Position numbers and translations under genes: made by a program. This document shows, in pieces, positions 51,430-59,620 of a DNA stretch of 60,147 nucleotides. Numbering within the stretch: position 1 is the stretch's first letter; every line of letters begins with the position of its first letter. Below the pieces are notes generated by a model that had not been told where the DNA came from, did not search any database, and saw nothing but the letters and a program-made list of their open reading frames with translations. Source of the DNA: Rhodospirillaceae bacterium (GTDB taxonomy: Bacteria; Pseudomonadota; Alphaproteobacteria; SHVZ01); contig JAEULB010000056.1 in NCBI GenBank assembly GCA_016792585.1, positions 1-60,147 of the forward strand. Reading direction: 5' to 3'.

Positions 51430-51863
51430 ATCGCCGATCCAGCTCGGGCTTCACGTTGCTCGAAGCTCTGATCGCGATCGTCATGATCGCGGTCGCGATC
51501 GTGCCGCTCTACGAGTTCGTCGGGCGCAGCCTGGCGTCGCTGGCGAAGGTCAGCGAGATCAATCTCGAGTCCGAGGCGCGCCTGACGGCGCTTTCCGTTC
51601 TCAACGGCGTCAACCCGATGACGGATGCCGGCAACGCAGTGACGGCGGGGGCCTATCGCATCCGCTGGAGCGCGGATCTCCTCGATGGGCCGATAGATGC
51701 CATCAGGCATCCGAGCGGCATCGGCAGTTACGTCGTCGGGCTCTATCGCATGCGCGTTGAGGTCAGCCGGCAGAGCGGCCCGTGGTTCACCTTTGATACG
51801 ATCAAGGTCGGGTATCGCCAGGAAAGGCCACCGAGTGTCTTCAGCGCGCCGCCCACGCGGTAG
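51426..51863 (+). CDS. gspI: Minor pseudopilin GspI
   Basis: This 145-residue protein is read from ATG 51426 overlapping the gspH stop. The leader MNRRSSSG is followed by |FTLLEALIAIVMIAVAIVPLYEFVGR, a GspI-like helix with ALIA after the site. The C-terminus (YRIRWSADLLD ... YRMRVEVSRQSGPWFTFDTIKV) is compact and suits the minor pseudopilin that binds GspJ and GspK at the pilus tip. The next gene starts inside its end. Confidence 0.83.
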   Translation: MNRRSSSGFTLLEALIAIVMIAVAIVPLYEFVGRSLASLAKVSEINLESEARLTALSVLNGVNPMTDAGNAVTAGAYRIRWSADLLDGPIDAIRHPSGIGSYVVGLYRMRVEVSRQSGPWFTFDTIKVGYRQERPPSVFSAPPTR

Positions 51864-52473
51864 AAGCCGGCAATCCGGCTTCACCCTGATCGAGATCCTG
51901 ACCGTTCTGATCCTGGTCGGTCTGGTCAGCGGGATTCTGTTCGAAGCCCTCGGGCAGGTGTTCAGCGTGCGCCAGCGGCTCGGGCCATATCTCGATGGCG
52001 TGGCGGCGAGCAGGATGACCTTGAGTTGGTTCAGGGAGAGCACCGCCGCCCTGATCAGCGATATCGGCGACGGGCGAAGTCGATTCAGAGGCGACGCTCG
52101 TGGCTTTTCTGGCCTGTCCTTGATGCCTTTGGACGCGGAACCAGGCACGCCGACGTTGATCGCCTGGCGTCTGGACTACGATCAGGCGGACCGGCGCACG
52201 ACACTTCAGTATCGCGGGGTTCGTCCGCAATGGCTGTCCGTCGCGGAGTGGCGAGATAGAACCGGAGCCTTCTCGTTCAATGACGGAAGTGGCTGGGTGA
52301 GCGCCTGGCCTCCCGCTGACATCCGGCCTGGCACGCGTCAGATTCCGAGGCAAATCCGGGTCGACGTCGGTCAGGGCGATGCCGCCTGGTCGATCGTCGT
52401 CGGAACGGTCGAGGACGAGTCACGACCGCAACTTCGCGATGCGCTCGAAGCGTTCAGGTCACCTCGCCAATGA
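51835..52473 (+). CDS. gspJ: Minor pseudopilin GspJ
   Basis: This 212-residue protein is read from GTG 51835 within the gspI tail. The basic leader (VSSARRPRGRSRQSG) ends at |FTLIEILTVLILVGLVSGILFEAL. The longer globular part (SGLSLMPLDAEPGTPTLIAWRL, FNDGSGWVSAWPP) is in the size range of GspJ. It forms the tip complex with GspI and GspK. The gspK start overlaps its stop (ATGA). Confidence 0.83.
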   Translation: MSSARRPRGRSRQSGFTLIEILTVLILVGLVSGILFEALGQVFSVRQRLGPYLDGVAASRMTLSWFRESTAALISDIGDGRSRFRGDARGFSGLSLMPLDAEPGTPTLIAWRLDYDQADRRTTLQYRGVRPQWLSVAEWRDRTGAFSFNDGSGWVSAWPPADIRPGTRQIPRQIRVDVGQGDAAWSIVVGTVEDESRPQLRDALEAFRSPRQ

Positions 52474-53564
52474 AACTTCCGGTGAAGGATGCCTCGTCGT
52501 CGGGCTTCGTGCTGCCCCTCGTGCTCTGGGTGATCGCCATCCTCGCCTTCGCCAGCACCTTCGTCTACGCGTGGGTCGAACGGGCGATCGTCGACGCCGC
52601 GCTCACCCGAGATCGCGTCAGGGTGGAGGAGGAGTTCAACGCCGCGCTGGCGACGGTGCTCTACACGATGGTGCGCCAGCCTTTGAGCGCTGACGGTTTC
52701 GAGATCTACGAGAACGACGCCCAGATGAGCAGCGTCCGCCGGCGCGGGATCGAGAATCCGCTGGGAGAGGTAAGTCTCGGAAGCCGATACATTCCGGTGG
52801 ATGGCCGGCCGCTCAAGTTCAGCGAACGCTCAATCGTCTCCATCCAGGACAACGGCGGGCTGATCAATCTCTCGCTTTATGGACCCATCGAACAGGATCC
52901 GGCCCGCTACGAGGAGGTGCGCCGCCTGCTGTCGCGGTTCGGGGTGCCGGTCGAGGAGCGCGACCCGCTCATCAACAAGTTGCTGGACTACCTCGACCCC
53001 GACGATCTGAAACGTCCGGCGGGTGCCGAGGCGCCCGAGTATCGAGAACGAGGCCGCGCCTTGCCGCCGAACGTTCCGCTGGTCACGCCTCTGCAGCTTC
53101 GGAGCGTGCTCGATTGGGATCGTTACCCGGCGCTATGGCAGACGCCCGGCTTGTTCGACGTGGCTGGGAAGGGGTCAGGGGCTCCCATGAATCTCGGGAC
53201 GGCGCCGGCGGCGGTCCTGGAGATTGTATTCGGCATCACACCGGAGAACGCCGAGTCGCTGGTCGCGGAACGCGAACGATCCCGAGGCTCGCCGTATCAC
53301 TTCAGAGGGATTGTGGCGCCGCTCGTAGGCGAGAGAAAACTGAACTATTTGTACAATCCGTCCGACACCTACCGTGTGACCCTGCTCGCCCCCAAGACCC
53401 GTCAGCGTCGCGAGATCGGCGTTACATTGACGCCGATAGGCCAGCGTGCTCCTTGGCTTATTGACTACATTCTTGATCTGCCGTTCGCTGAGGCCCATGC
53501 AGCTCGCGCCCAACTGGCGACGTCCGAGTTTCCTTTCGTCGCGCCTGTACCGTTATCGCGCTGA
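52470..53564 (+). CDS. gspK: Minor pseudopilin GspK
   Basis: This 364-residue protein is the largest pseudopilin. The N-terminus is MKLPVKDASSSG|FVLPLVLWVIAILAFASTFVYAW, the prepilin site lacking the usual Glu at +5 as in GspK. A SAM-like helical insertion (LINKLLDYLDPDDLKRPAG and the preceding YGPIEQDPARYEEVRRLLSRF) is typical of the family. It caps the pseudopilus. The gspL gene starts inside its last residues. Confidence 0.88.
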   Translation: MKLPVKDASSSGFVLPLVLWVIAILAFASTFVYAWVERAIVDAALTRDRVRVEEEFNAALATVLYTMVRQPLSADGFEIYENDAQMSSVRRRGIENPLGEVSLGSRYIPVDGRPLKFSERSIVSIQDNGGLINLSLYGPIEQDPARYEEVRRLLSRFGVPVEERDPLINKLLDYLDPDDLKRPAGAEAPEYRERGRALPPNVPLVTPLQLRSVLDWDRYPALWQTPGLFDVAGKGSGAPMNLGTAPAAVLEIVFGITPENAESLVAERERSRGSPYHFRGIVAPLVGERKLNYLYNPSDTYRVTLLAPKTRQRREIGVTLTPIGQRAPWLIDYILDLPFAEAHAARAQLATSEFPFVAPVPLSR

Positions 53565-54561
53565 CGGAATTTTCCCGGCTTCTGATGGCGGGCGCGGCCG
53601 ACCGCTCGTCGCGGTTTCGCGCGCGCTTTGCCATTACCGGGTGTTCTCGCTCCTCGCCGGTACCGCCGAGGAGAAGCGGCTCGGCGCCCTGCAGATGCAG
53701 GTCATCGAGTGGGCTCCCTTCGACCGGCCCGGCTCCATGTACGACGTCGGCGAAACCGATGCCGGCGTGTGGATCTGGGATGCCGCGGCCGCCGAGCAGG
53801 CCTGCCTCGATGCCGGCATCGCGGTCGGAAAGGCGACGATCGTCCCGGAGGCCGCGCTCCAGGAACGGGGCGACGGCCTGCGGCTCGTCCGATGCCTCGA
53901 CGGCGTCGAAGGGCAGGCCTGGGAAGACGGACACCTGATCGCCAGCCGATGGTGGGCGGCTCAGCCTACGGAGGCCGCGTGGACGCTGTTCGCCAGGACG
54001 GTCCGACGGTCACGCCCCGAGGACCTGCGCGTGCCCGATCTGGAGGATCCTGTCTGGATCGAGCGGCCTTGGCCTCGCGCCGCCGCGAGGCGCCTTGGTT
54101 CGCAGGAGTACAGCCGGATCGCAATCGCAGCTGTCGTGGCGCTCGCCCTGGTGCCGGCTTTCGATCTGGGGCGGCTTGCCCATCTCTCCACGGAGATACG
54201 CGCTGCCGAAGCGGCGCTGGTCGGCCGGCGGACTGAAACCGGCCCGAACGAGACCGCCCGGAGGTCGGCGCTCGCTGCTTCGACCCGAGTCGAAGCGCTC
54301 AAGGCGCTCGATCCCTACGGGCCTCAGATCGAGCTCCTCGCCAAGGTCGCAGAGATCATGCCGCGCAACGGCACGGTGCTTCAGGAGTGGACCTACCAGG
54401 GCGAGGACCTGCGCCTGGTTCTCGTCCACCCGGCCCAGCCGCTGGAGGCAACGTACTTCGTCCGAGCGCTCGAAGGCGTCAATCGTTTCCGCCAGATCGC
54501 CATCGAGTCGACCGGCGACGCCAGGCGGCTCACGATCAGGATGAAGGTGAACAGGCGATGA
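53497..54561 (+). CDS. gspL: Type II secretion protein GspL-like
   Basis: This 354-residue protein is read from ATG 53497 behind GCTGAGGCCC, with an alternative at 53446. The N-terminal ~215 residues are a cytosolic, actin/PilM-like region that binds GspE in other systems. One transmembrane helix (IAIAAVVALALVPAFDLGRLAHL, about 220) leads to a periplasmic coiled-coil and a small ferredoxin-like domain (LEATYFVRALEGVNRFRQIAI). Sequence identity to GspL is low by eye; position and topology carry the call. Confidence 0.75.
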   Translation: MQLAPNWRRPSFLSSRLYRYRADGIFPASDGGRGRPLVAVSRALCHYRVFSLLAGTAEEKRLGALQMQVIEWAPFDRPGSMYDVGETDAGVWIWDAAAAEQACLDAGIAVGKATIVPEAALQERGDGLRLVRCLDGVEGQAWEDGHLIASRWWAAQPTEAAWTLFARTVRRSRPEDLRVPDLEDPVWIERPWPRAAARRLGSQEYSRIAIAAVVALALVPAFDLGRLAHLSTEIRAAEAALVGRRTETGPNETARRSALAASTRVEALKALDPYGPQIELLAKVAEIMPRNGTVLQEWTYQGEDLRLVLVHPAQPLEATYFVRALEGVNRFRQIAIESTGDARRLTIRMKVNRR

Positions 54562-55175
54562 AGGTGGCCACGACCGGATTGCCCGCGTTGACGGCCGGGC
54601 TTGGCCGAAGGCTGGCCCAAGCGACCTCCGAGGTGAAGAGCAATCGGCGCCTCGCCATCGGCCTGGCGGCTCTGGGTCTGCTGGTCTGGTATGCCGTCGT
54701 CGTCGCGCTCGGCGATCAGGGGACGCGCCTGGAAGCGGAGCTGCGCGGCATCCAGGCCGAAGCCGATCGTCTCGCGCGGGTCGGCAGGGAGCGTGACTGG
54801 CCGCAGCGTCTCGCGGAAGTCGAGCGCGTCCGCCAGACTCTGGAGAGCCGGCTTTGGCAGAACACGAGCGAGAGCGTCGCACGTGTCGACTTCCAGGACT
54901 GGGTCAGCCGCGTCGCTCGGGAAGCCGGTCTCGAACGCCCGGACATCCGTCCGGAAGCCAGCACCTCGGTTCCTGCCATTCCGGGAATGGTGCAGTTCAA
55001 TGTCACGCTGTCGGCGGCCTTTACGCCGGAGTCGTTCCACCAGTTCCTGGCGCAGACCGCCGTGGCGCCCAAGCTGGTCGTCGTGCAGAGCGTGCGCGTC
55101 GAACGCGAGCCTCTCAGGCGGGTGACGTTCCTTCTCTCGGCATACTTCCCCGGCCGCGCGAGCGCCGGCGGATGA
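54558..55175 (+). CDS. gspM: Type II secretion protein GspM-like
   Basis: This 205-residue protein is read from ATG 54558, overlapping gspL. A cytosolic tail is followed by one transmembrane helix (LAIGLAALGLLVWYAVVVAL, about 32-52) and a periplasmic helix (LEAELRGIQAEADRLARVGRE) leading to a ferredoxin-like domain (VQFNVTLSAAFTPESFHQFLAQ). This is the GspM topology that pairs with GspL. The next gene overlaps its stop. Confidence 0.75.
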   Translation: MKVATTGLPALTAGLGRRLAQATSEVKSNRRLAIGLAALGLLVWYAVVVALGDQGTRLEAELRGIQAEADRLARVGRERDWPQRLAEVERVRQTLESRLWQNTSESVARVDFQDWVSRVAREAGLERPDIRPEASTSVPAIPGMVQFNVTLSAAFTPESFHQFLAQTAVAPKLVVVQSVRVEREPLRRVTFLLSAYFPGRASAGG

Positions 55176-55645
55176 CTTCCTCGAAGACCACCCTCATCGC
55201 TGCGATCGCGGCAGCCCTGGTTTTTGCCGTCGCGATCGGGTGGGTCGCGACCGAAATGCCTTCTTCGGCGGCGATACGCGCGGAGGCGGATCGCTGGCAG
55301 CCGCCGAACCTGATCCCGGCGGCCGTCGAGGCGAGCCTCAAGATGATCAGCGAACGGCATCCTTGGGGCGCTCCAGCCCCGGTTGCGCCCACGGCGGCGC
55401 AGGCGCCGGGCGCCGCCGCGGCACCCGCCGCGACCTGGCGCCTCGCCGGAACGGTGATAGAGGGCGCGCAGAGCAGGGTCGTCATGCTATACAGCGCGCA
55501 GCCTGGCGGACCCGTCGAGATCCGCTACGTAGCGGTCGGCGAGAAACTGCCGGACGGCCGGTCGGTCATCAACGTGACGGGGGACACCATCACGCTTCGC
55601 CACGACGACGGCCAGACCATCATCAAGCTCTATCAGCCCCGATAA
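55172..55645 (+). CDS. Type II secretion GspC-like inner-membrane protein (short, no PDZ)
   Basis: This 157-residue protein is read from ATG 55172. One N-terminal transmembrane helix (TLIAAIAAALVFAVAIGWVA) is followed by an Ala/Pro-rich linker (APAPVAPTAAQAPGAAAAP) and a small HR-type domain (WRLAGTVIEGAQSRVVMLYSA, then RYVAVGEKLPDGRSVINVTGD). GspC normally adds a PDZ or coiled-coil region after the HR domain; this one ends there, as in some reduced GspC or PilP-like proteins. The HR domain would contact the secretin GspD encoded next. Confidence 0.65.
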   Translation: MTSSKTTLIAAIAAALVFAVAIGWVATEMPSSAAIRAEADRWQPPNLIPAAVEASLKMISERHPWGAPAPVAPTAAQAPGAAAAPAATWRLAGTVIEGAQSRVVMLYSAQPGGPVEIRYVAVGEKLPDGRSVINVTGDTITLRHDDGQTIIKLYQPR

Positions 55646-55653
55646 TCGCCTCA

Positions 55654-57759
55654 ATGATCGCTCGCTGCACGACACGGTTTAGGTCTCTCGCCATTGGCTT
55701 GCTTCTTGTCGCGGCGACGACAGTCGCCGGATGCGACAGGCCGGGAAATCGCCTTCCGCCGCTCGAGCTTCCTGCCGGCACGGCGCGGCCTGCCCCCGAG
55801 CCGACGACGACACAGGTGGAGGAGGCGCAGCGCCTTCGCGTGCTTCCCGCCCGGGTCATTCCATCGCGAGGCCCCACCCCGTCTACTGCCGCCGCGGGCG
55901 CGCTGAGCGGAGCCCCGGTCGAAGTCAGCATCGATGGCGTGCCGCTTCCGTCATTCATCAATGCCATCTTCGGCCAGACGCTCAGGACCAACTTCACCGT
56001 CGACCCGAAGGTCGCGGCCCGCACCGAGCTCGTTACCTTGCGCACAGGCGGTCGTCGGCCGCCCCAGGAAATCCTCGACCTGACGCGCCAGGTCCTGGCG
56101 ACCTACGGCGTTCAGGTGGTCGAGCAGGAGAACAGCTTCCAGATTCTGCCGAGCGACGCACTGATGGCGCAGACCCCGCGCATCGTCCGGCAGCGGGCGC
56201 TGGCCGAGGTTCCCCCGAGCCTTCGCCCCGTCTTCCACTACGTCGACATCCGAAACGTCCGCATGCAGGAGCTGCGAGGCTGGCTCGTGGAAGCCTACGG
56301 CAACAAGCTCCGGATCATCCAGGTCAACGAGTCCAACGCGATGTTGATCTTCGGCCTGCCCGAAGACATCGCGCCGGCGCTCGAGGCGATACGTACTCTG
56401 GATCAACCGCGGTTCGCCGGCCGGCGCGGCTTGCGTCTGGAACCCGTCTACTGGTCCGCCGAGCGCCTGACGGTGAAGTTGAGCGAGATCCTCAGAACCG
56501 AGGGCTACAACGTCTCGACCAACGTTCAGGTTGTGGCCGCTATCATGATGCTGCCGATCGAGTCCTTGAACTCGATCCTCGTCTTCGCGACCGACGAGGC
56601 GCTACTCGGTCATGTCTCGTCATGGGCGAGCGACCTCGACCAGCCGGCTCGGGCCGATCCGCTGCGTCGTCTGTTTTACTACCAGGTCCGCAACACGAAC
56701 GCCGAAGCCATCGCCGCCGTCATGAGCCAGGTGATCGATGGCGTTCTGTCGACCTCCGCCTTGCAAGGCGGCGGGTCGGCGCAGCCCGGCCAAACGGCAA
56801 CGCCCGCCCCGGCGCCGCCTGCAGTCTCCGCCGGCACCGGAACCATCGCCGCGCCGCTTCCGACGCAACGGACACCTACGACCGGAGGTCGCCGGCTCGT
56901 CGTAGATCCGGCGAGAAATGCCCTCATTTTCCAGGGCAGCGCCGAGGAGTACGCCCAGCTCCGCGGGCTGATCGAGAGCATGGACCAGCCGACGCGGGCC
57001 GCCCTCATCGAGGTCACGGTCGCCGAGGTGACCCTCGACGATACGAACAACCTCGGTGTCGAATGGCTTCTGAAGACGTCGGCCGGTGGGAAGAATATCG
57101 ACATCGGAACCCTCGGCGGGCTCGGCGTCGGGTCGAGCGGACTGACGATGACGGTTTTCGAGTCCGCCACCGACGTCCGCGCCATCGTGAATGCCCTGTC
57201 GTCGAACAATCGCGCGCAGATCCTCTCTCGGCCGAGGGTTCTGGCCAGGACCGGCGCCGAGGCGCGCATCCAGGTCGGCAGCGAAGTTCCGATCATTACC
57301 TCGCAGACGACGAGCCCGACCCAGACAGGCGGCACCACCGGCGTACTCCAGCAGATTCAGTACCGGAACACCGGCGTCATCCTGAACGTGAAGCCGGTCG
57401 TCCATGGCAGCCGAAGGGTCGACCTCGAGATCACTCAGGAGGTGAGCGAGGCGACGACCAACCGCACGTCGGACATCAGCTCGCCGGTGATCTCAAATCG
57501 CAGGGTGAACACGCAGGTCGCACTGACCGACGGCGCGACGGTGATGATCGGTGGCCTGTTCTCGACGACGCAGAGCGACGGAACCTCGGGCGTTCCGTTC
57601 CTCAAGGACATTCCCGGTGTCGGCCAGTTGTTCCGGGTGGATTCGGTCACGAACAAGCGGACCGAGCTGATCGTGCTTATCACGCCCTATGTCGTGAACG
57701 ACGACGCGGATGCCGATGCCATCACCGGCAGCTTCCGTCGCCAGTTCCCGGGGAACTGA
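55654..57759 (+). CDS. gspD: Type II secretion outer-membrane secretin GspD (liposecretin)
   Basis: This 701-residue protein is read from ATG 55654. The leader ends in a lipobox LLVAATTVAGC with Cys at about 27, so the mature protein is probably lipidated and may not need a pilotin, as described for liposecretins such as HxcQ. N-terminal N0/N1-like domains (VSIDGVPLPSFINAIFGQTLR; FHYVDIRNVRMQELRGWL) precede N2/N3-type repeats and a Pro/Ala/Thr-rich linker (about 365-405). The secretin core has ALIEVTVAEVTLDDT, RAQILSRPRVLARTGAEARI, VGSEVPIITSQTT and TVMIGGLF. It closes the operon. Confidence 0.93.
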   Translation: MIARCTTRFRSLAIGLLLVAATTVAGCDRPGNRLPPLELPAGTARPAPEPTTTQVEEAQRLRVLPARVIPSRGPTPSTAAAGALSGAPVEVSIDGVPLPSFINAIFGQTLRTNFTVDPKVAARTELVTLRTGGRRPPQEILDLTRQVLATYGVQVVEQENSFQILPSDALMAQTPRIVRQRALAEVPPSLRPVFHYVDIRNVRMQELRGWLVEAYGNKLRIIQVNESNAMLIFGLPEDIAPALEAIRTLDQPRFAGRRGLRLEPVYWSAERLTVKLSEILRTEGYNVSTNVQVVAAIMMLPIESLNSILVFATDEALLGHVSSWASDLDQPARADPLRRLFYYQVRNTNAEAIAAVMSQVIDGVLSTSALQGGGSAQPGQTATPAPAPPAVSAGTGTIAAPLPTQRTPTTGGRRLVVDPARNALIFQGSAEEYAQLRGLIESMDQPTRAALIEVTVAEVTLDDTNNLGVEWLLKTSAGGKNIDIGTLGGLGVGSSGLTMTVFESATDVRAIVNALSSNNRAQILSRPRVLARTGAEARIQVGSEVPIITSQTTSPTQTGGTTGVLQQIQYRNTGVILNVKPVVHGSRRVDLEITQEVSEATTNRTSDISSPVISNRRVNTQVALTDGATVMIGGLFSTTQSDGTSGVPFLKDIPGVGQLFRVDSVTNKRTELIVLITPYVVNDDADADAITGSFRRQFPGN

Positions 57760-57769
57760 GCCGCCCGCT

Positions 57770-59620
57770 CTAGGCCGAGAAGCGCTCGGCGAGGCTCGCG
57801 CGGATCGCCTTGGCCACTTCGGGCCATGAACCGGGGCGGCTTTGCCGGAACAGGCGCGCCGACGGATACCAGGGGCTGTCCGTGCGGTCGCGAAGCCATC
57901 GCCAGTCCGGGATGTACGGCAACATCACCCAGACATCGAGGCCGAGCGCGCCAGCGAGGTTGGCGACGGCAGTATCCGACGTGACGATCAGGTCGAGCGC
58001 ACTCATCATCGCTGCCGTCTCGGCGAAATCGTCCAGTTCCGAGTGGACGTCCTCGATGCCGTAGTCGGACAGGGGTTCGTCCTCGAGTTCCCGAACGAGG
58101 CACACCGCTCGTTCGCCAAGAAAGGCGGAGATCGGGCGGATCGCATCGAATCCGGGAGACCGAAGCCTGTCGCCGACGAAGCGGGGGTTGCCTTTCCAGC
58201 AGAGTCCGACCCGCGGGCCGCGCCTTCCGGCGAAACGACGACGCCATCGGTCGACCGCCGAAGCCTCGGTGGAGACATAAGGGCAGGGGCCCGGCAGATC
58301 CGCGAGACCGATCCCGAGTGTGCCGGGCAGGCTCATCATCGGAAGATGGAGATCGAAGCGCGGAAGCGGATCCGAGGACGATACCACGGCGTCGACACCT
58401 GGAATGCGCGACAGCAGGCGGACGAGCGCAGGCTGGCACTGGATGGCGACGCGATGACCCTCGGCAATCAGTCGATGGACGAAGCGCACGACCATCAAGG
58501 TATCGCCGAAGCCCTGTTCGGTATGGAGCAGCAGCGTGCGTCCGGCGAGGGGCTCGCCGGCCCATAGCGGCGCGTCGAGCGATCGGTGCGGGGAGTCGGG
58601 CTTCCGCCAGCGCCACTCGTAACCGGGCCATCCCCGTTCGCAATCGCCGTTCAGGAGATCGAGAAGGGAACGGTTCCATCGGGCGAGGACATGGTCCGCC
58701 TTTACGTCGAGGCTGCGCGAGTACGCGAGGATCGCCGCGTCCGGCGGCAGGCGGTCATCGAGCACGCAGCCCAGATCGAAATGCGCGCGGGCGGAGCCCG
58801 GGCTGACGGCGAGAGCGGTACGGAAAGCACGCTCGGCCTCCGTTCCGCGGGCGCGCGTCAGATATGCGAGGCCGAGATTCCCCCAGATTTCCGAGTCCAG
58901 GGGATCGAGGGAAAGGGCCCGATGATAGGCCCCGAGGATCGCGGATTCGGATACTGCCGCCCGAGGGACAGCCAGCCAATGCTTCAGACGCTCTGCGACT
59001 TCCGGCGCAGATGGCGGGACGATCTCCGGCTCTGGCGGAACGGTCGCGTCGGGATGGAGCGGGAGCTGCTCGCGGCCGATGTTCGCGAGGTTGCCGATCG
59101 CCGTGGCGAAGGCGGGGGCGAGCGCAATTGCCTTGCGGAATTCCCTTGCCGCTGCCCAAGGGAGACCGATCGTGCGCAGCGCGTTGCCGAGATTGTAGCG
59201 TCCGTGCGCGCTGTCGCTTTCGATGGTCAGCGCGCGTGCGCGTTGTAACACCGCCGATACGAGATCGTCCGGCGCGTCCCCGAGGAGATCGAGCACGTCA
59301 GGCCGCGCCGGATCCAGCGCGCAGGAGCGTCGAAGGTGACGCGCGGCCTCGCGGTGACGCCCGGCGGTTCCGAGGAGATGGCCGAGAACGGCGTGCGCCG
59401 GGCCGTATCCCGGTACACAGGCGATGGCGCGCCCGAGATCGCGTCTGGGCCTGTCGGCTTCGCCGAGCTCATGTCCGATGCAGCCGGCGAAGTAGTGGCC
59501 GTCCGGCTGCGACGGCGCCGTCGCGATCGCGGCACGATACGCGGCAAGGGCTCTGTCGCGCTGACCCGCGCGATGTCGTGCCGCTCCTTCGCGCAGCCAT
59601 CCTGTCTCAGGTGCGGTGAT
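57770..59620 (-). CDS. TPR protein with C-terminal GT9/heptosyltransferase-like domain (apparent ATC start)
   Basis: The canonical start GTG is at 59296 (508 residues), but unambiguous TPR sequence continues in frame for another ~108 codons upstream. Examples are RAGQRDRALAAYRAAIA, GHELGEADRPRRDL and AHAVLGHLLGTAGRHREA, up to ATC 59620. No ATG, GTG or TTG occurs in that stretch. The ATC overlaps the upstream stop by 14 bp, exactly as ATG 8244 does for its neighbour. The GT-B domain (from about residue 362 of the extended form) has LLLHTEQGFGDTLMVVRF, VGLCWKGNPRFVGDR and TSDTAVANLAGALG. Either a rare ATC start or a sequence error or mutation explains this. The protein family is firm. Confidence 0.8.
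   Translation of the reverse strand: MTAPETGWLREGAARHRAGQRDRALAAYRAAIATAPSQPDGHYFAGCIGHELGEADRPRRDLGRAIACVPGYGPAHAVLGHLLGTAGRHREAARHLRRSCALDPARPDVLDLLGDAPDDLVSAVLQRARALTIESDSAHGRYNLGNALRTIGLPWAAAREFRKAIALAPAFATAIGNLANIGREQLPLHPDATVPPEPEIVPPSAPEVAERLKHWLAVPRAAVSESAILGAYHRALSLDPLDSEIWGNLGLAYLTRARGTEAERAFRTALAVSPGSARAHFDLGCVLDDRLPPDAAILAYSRSLDVKADHVLARWNRSLLDLLNGDCERGWPGYEWRWRKPDSPHRSLDAPLWAGEPLAGRTLLLHTEQGFGDTLMVVRFVHRLIAEGHRVAIQCQPALVRLLSRIPGVDAVVSSSDPLPRFDLHLPMMSLPGTLGIGLADLPGPCPYVSTEASAVDRWRRRFAGRRGPRVGLCWKGNPRFVGDRLRSPGFDAIRPISAFLGERAVCLVRELEDEPLSDYGIEDVHSELDDFAETAAMMSALDLIVTSDTAVANLAGALGLDVWVMLPYIPDWRWLRDRTDSPWYPSARLFRQSRPGSWPEVAKAIRASLAERFSA

Noticed and set aside
55731..57773. A 680-codon open frame on the plus strand lying across gspD
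   Set aside because: Its translation is Arg/His-rich with no domain signal, and gspD in the neighbouring frame has a lipobox and secretin motifs. The open frame is a side effect of high G+C content.
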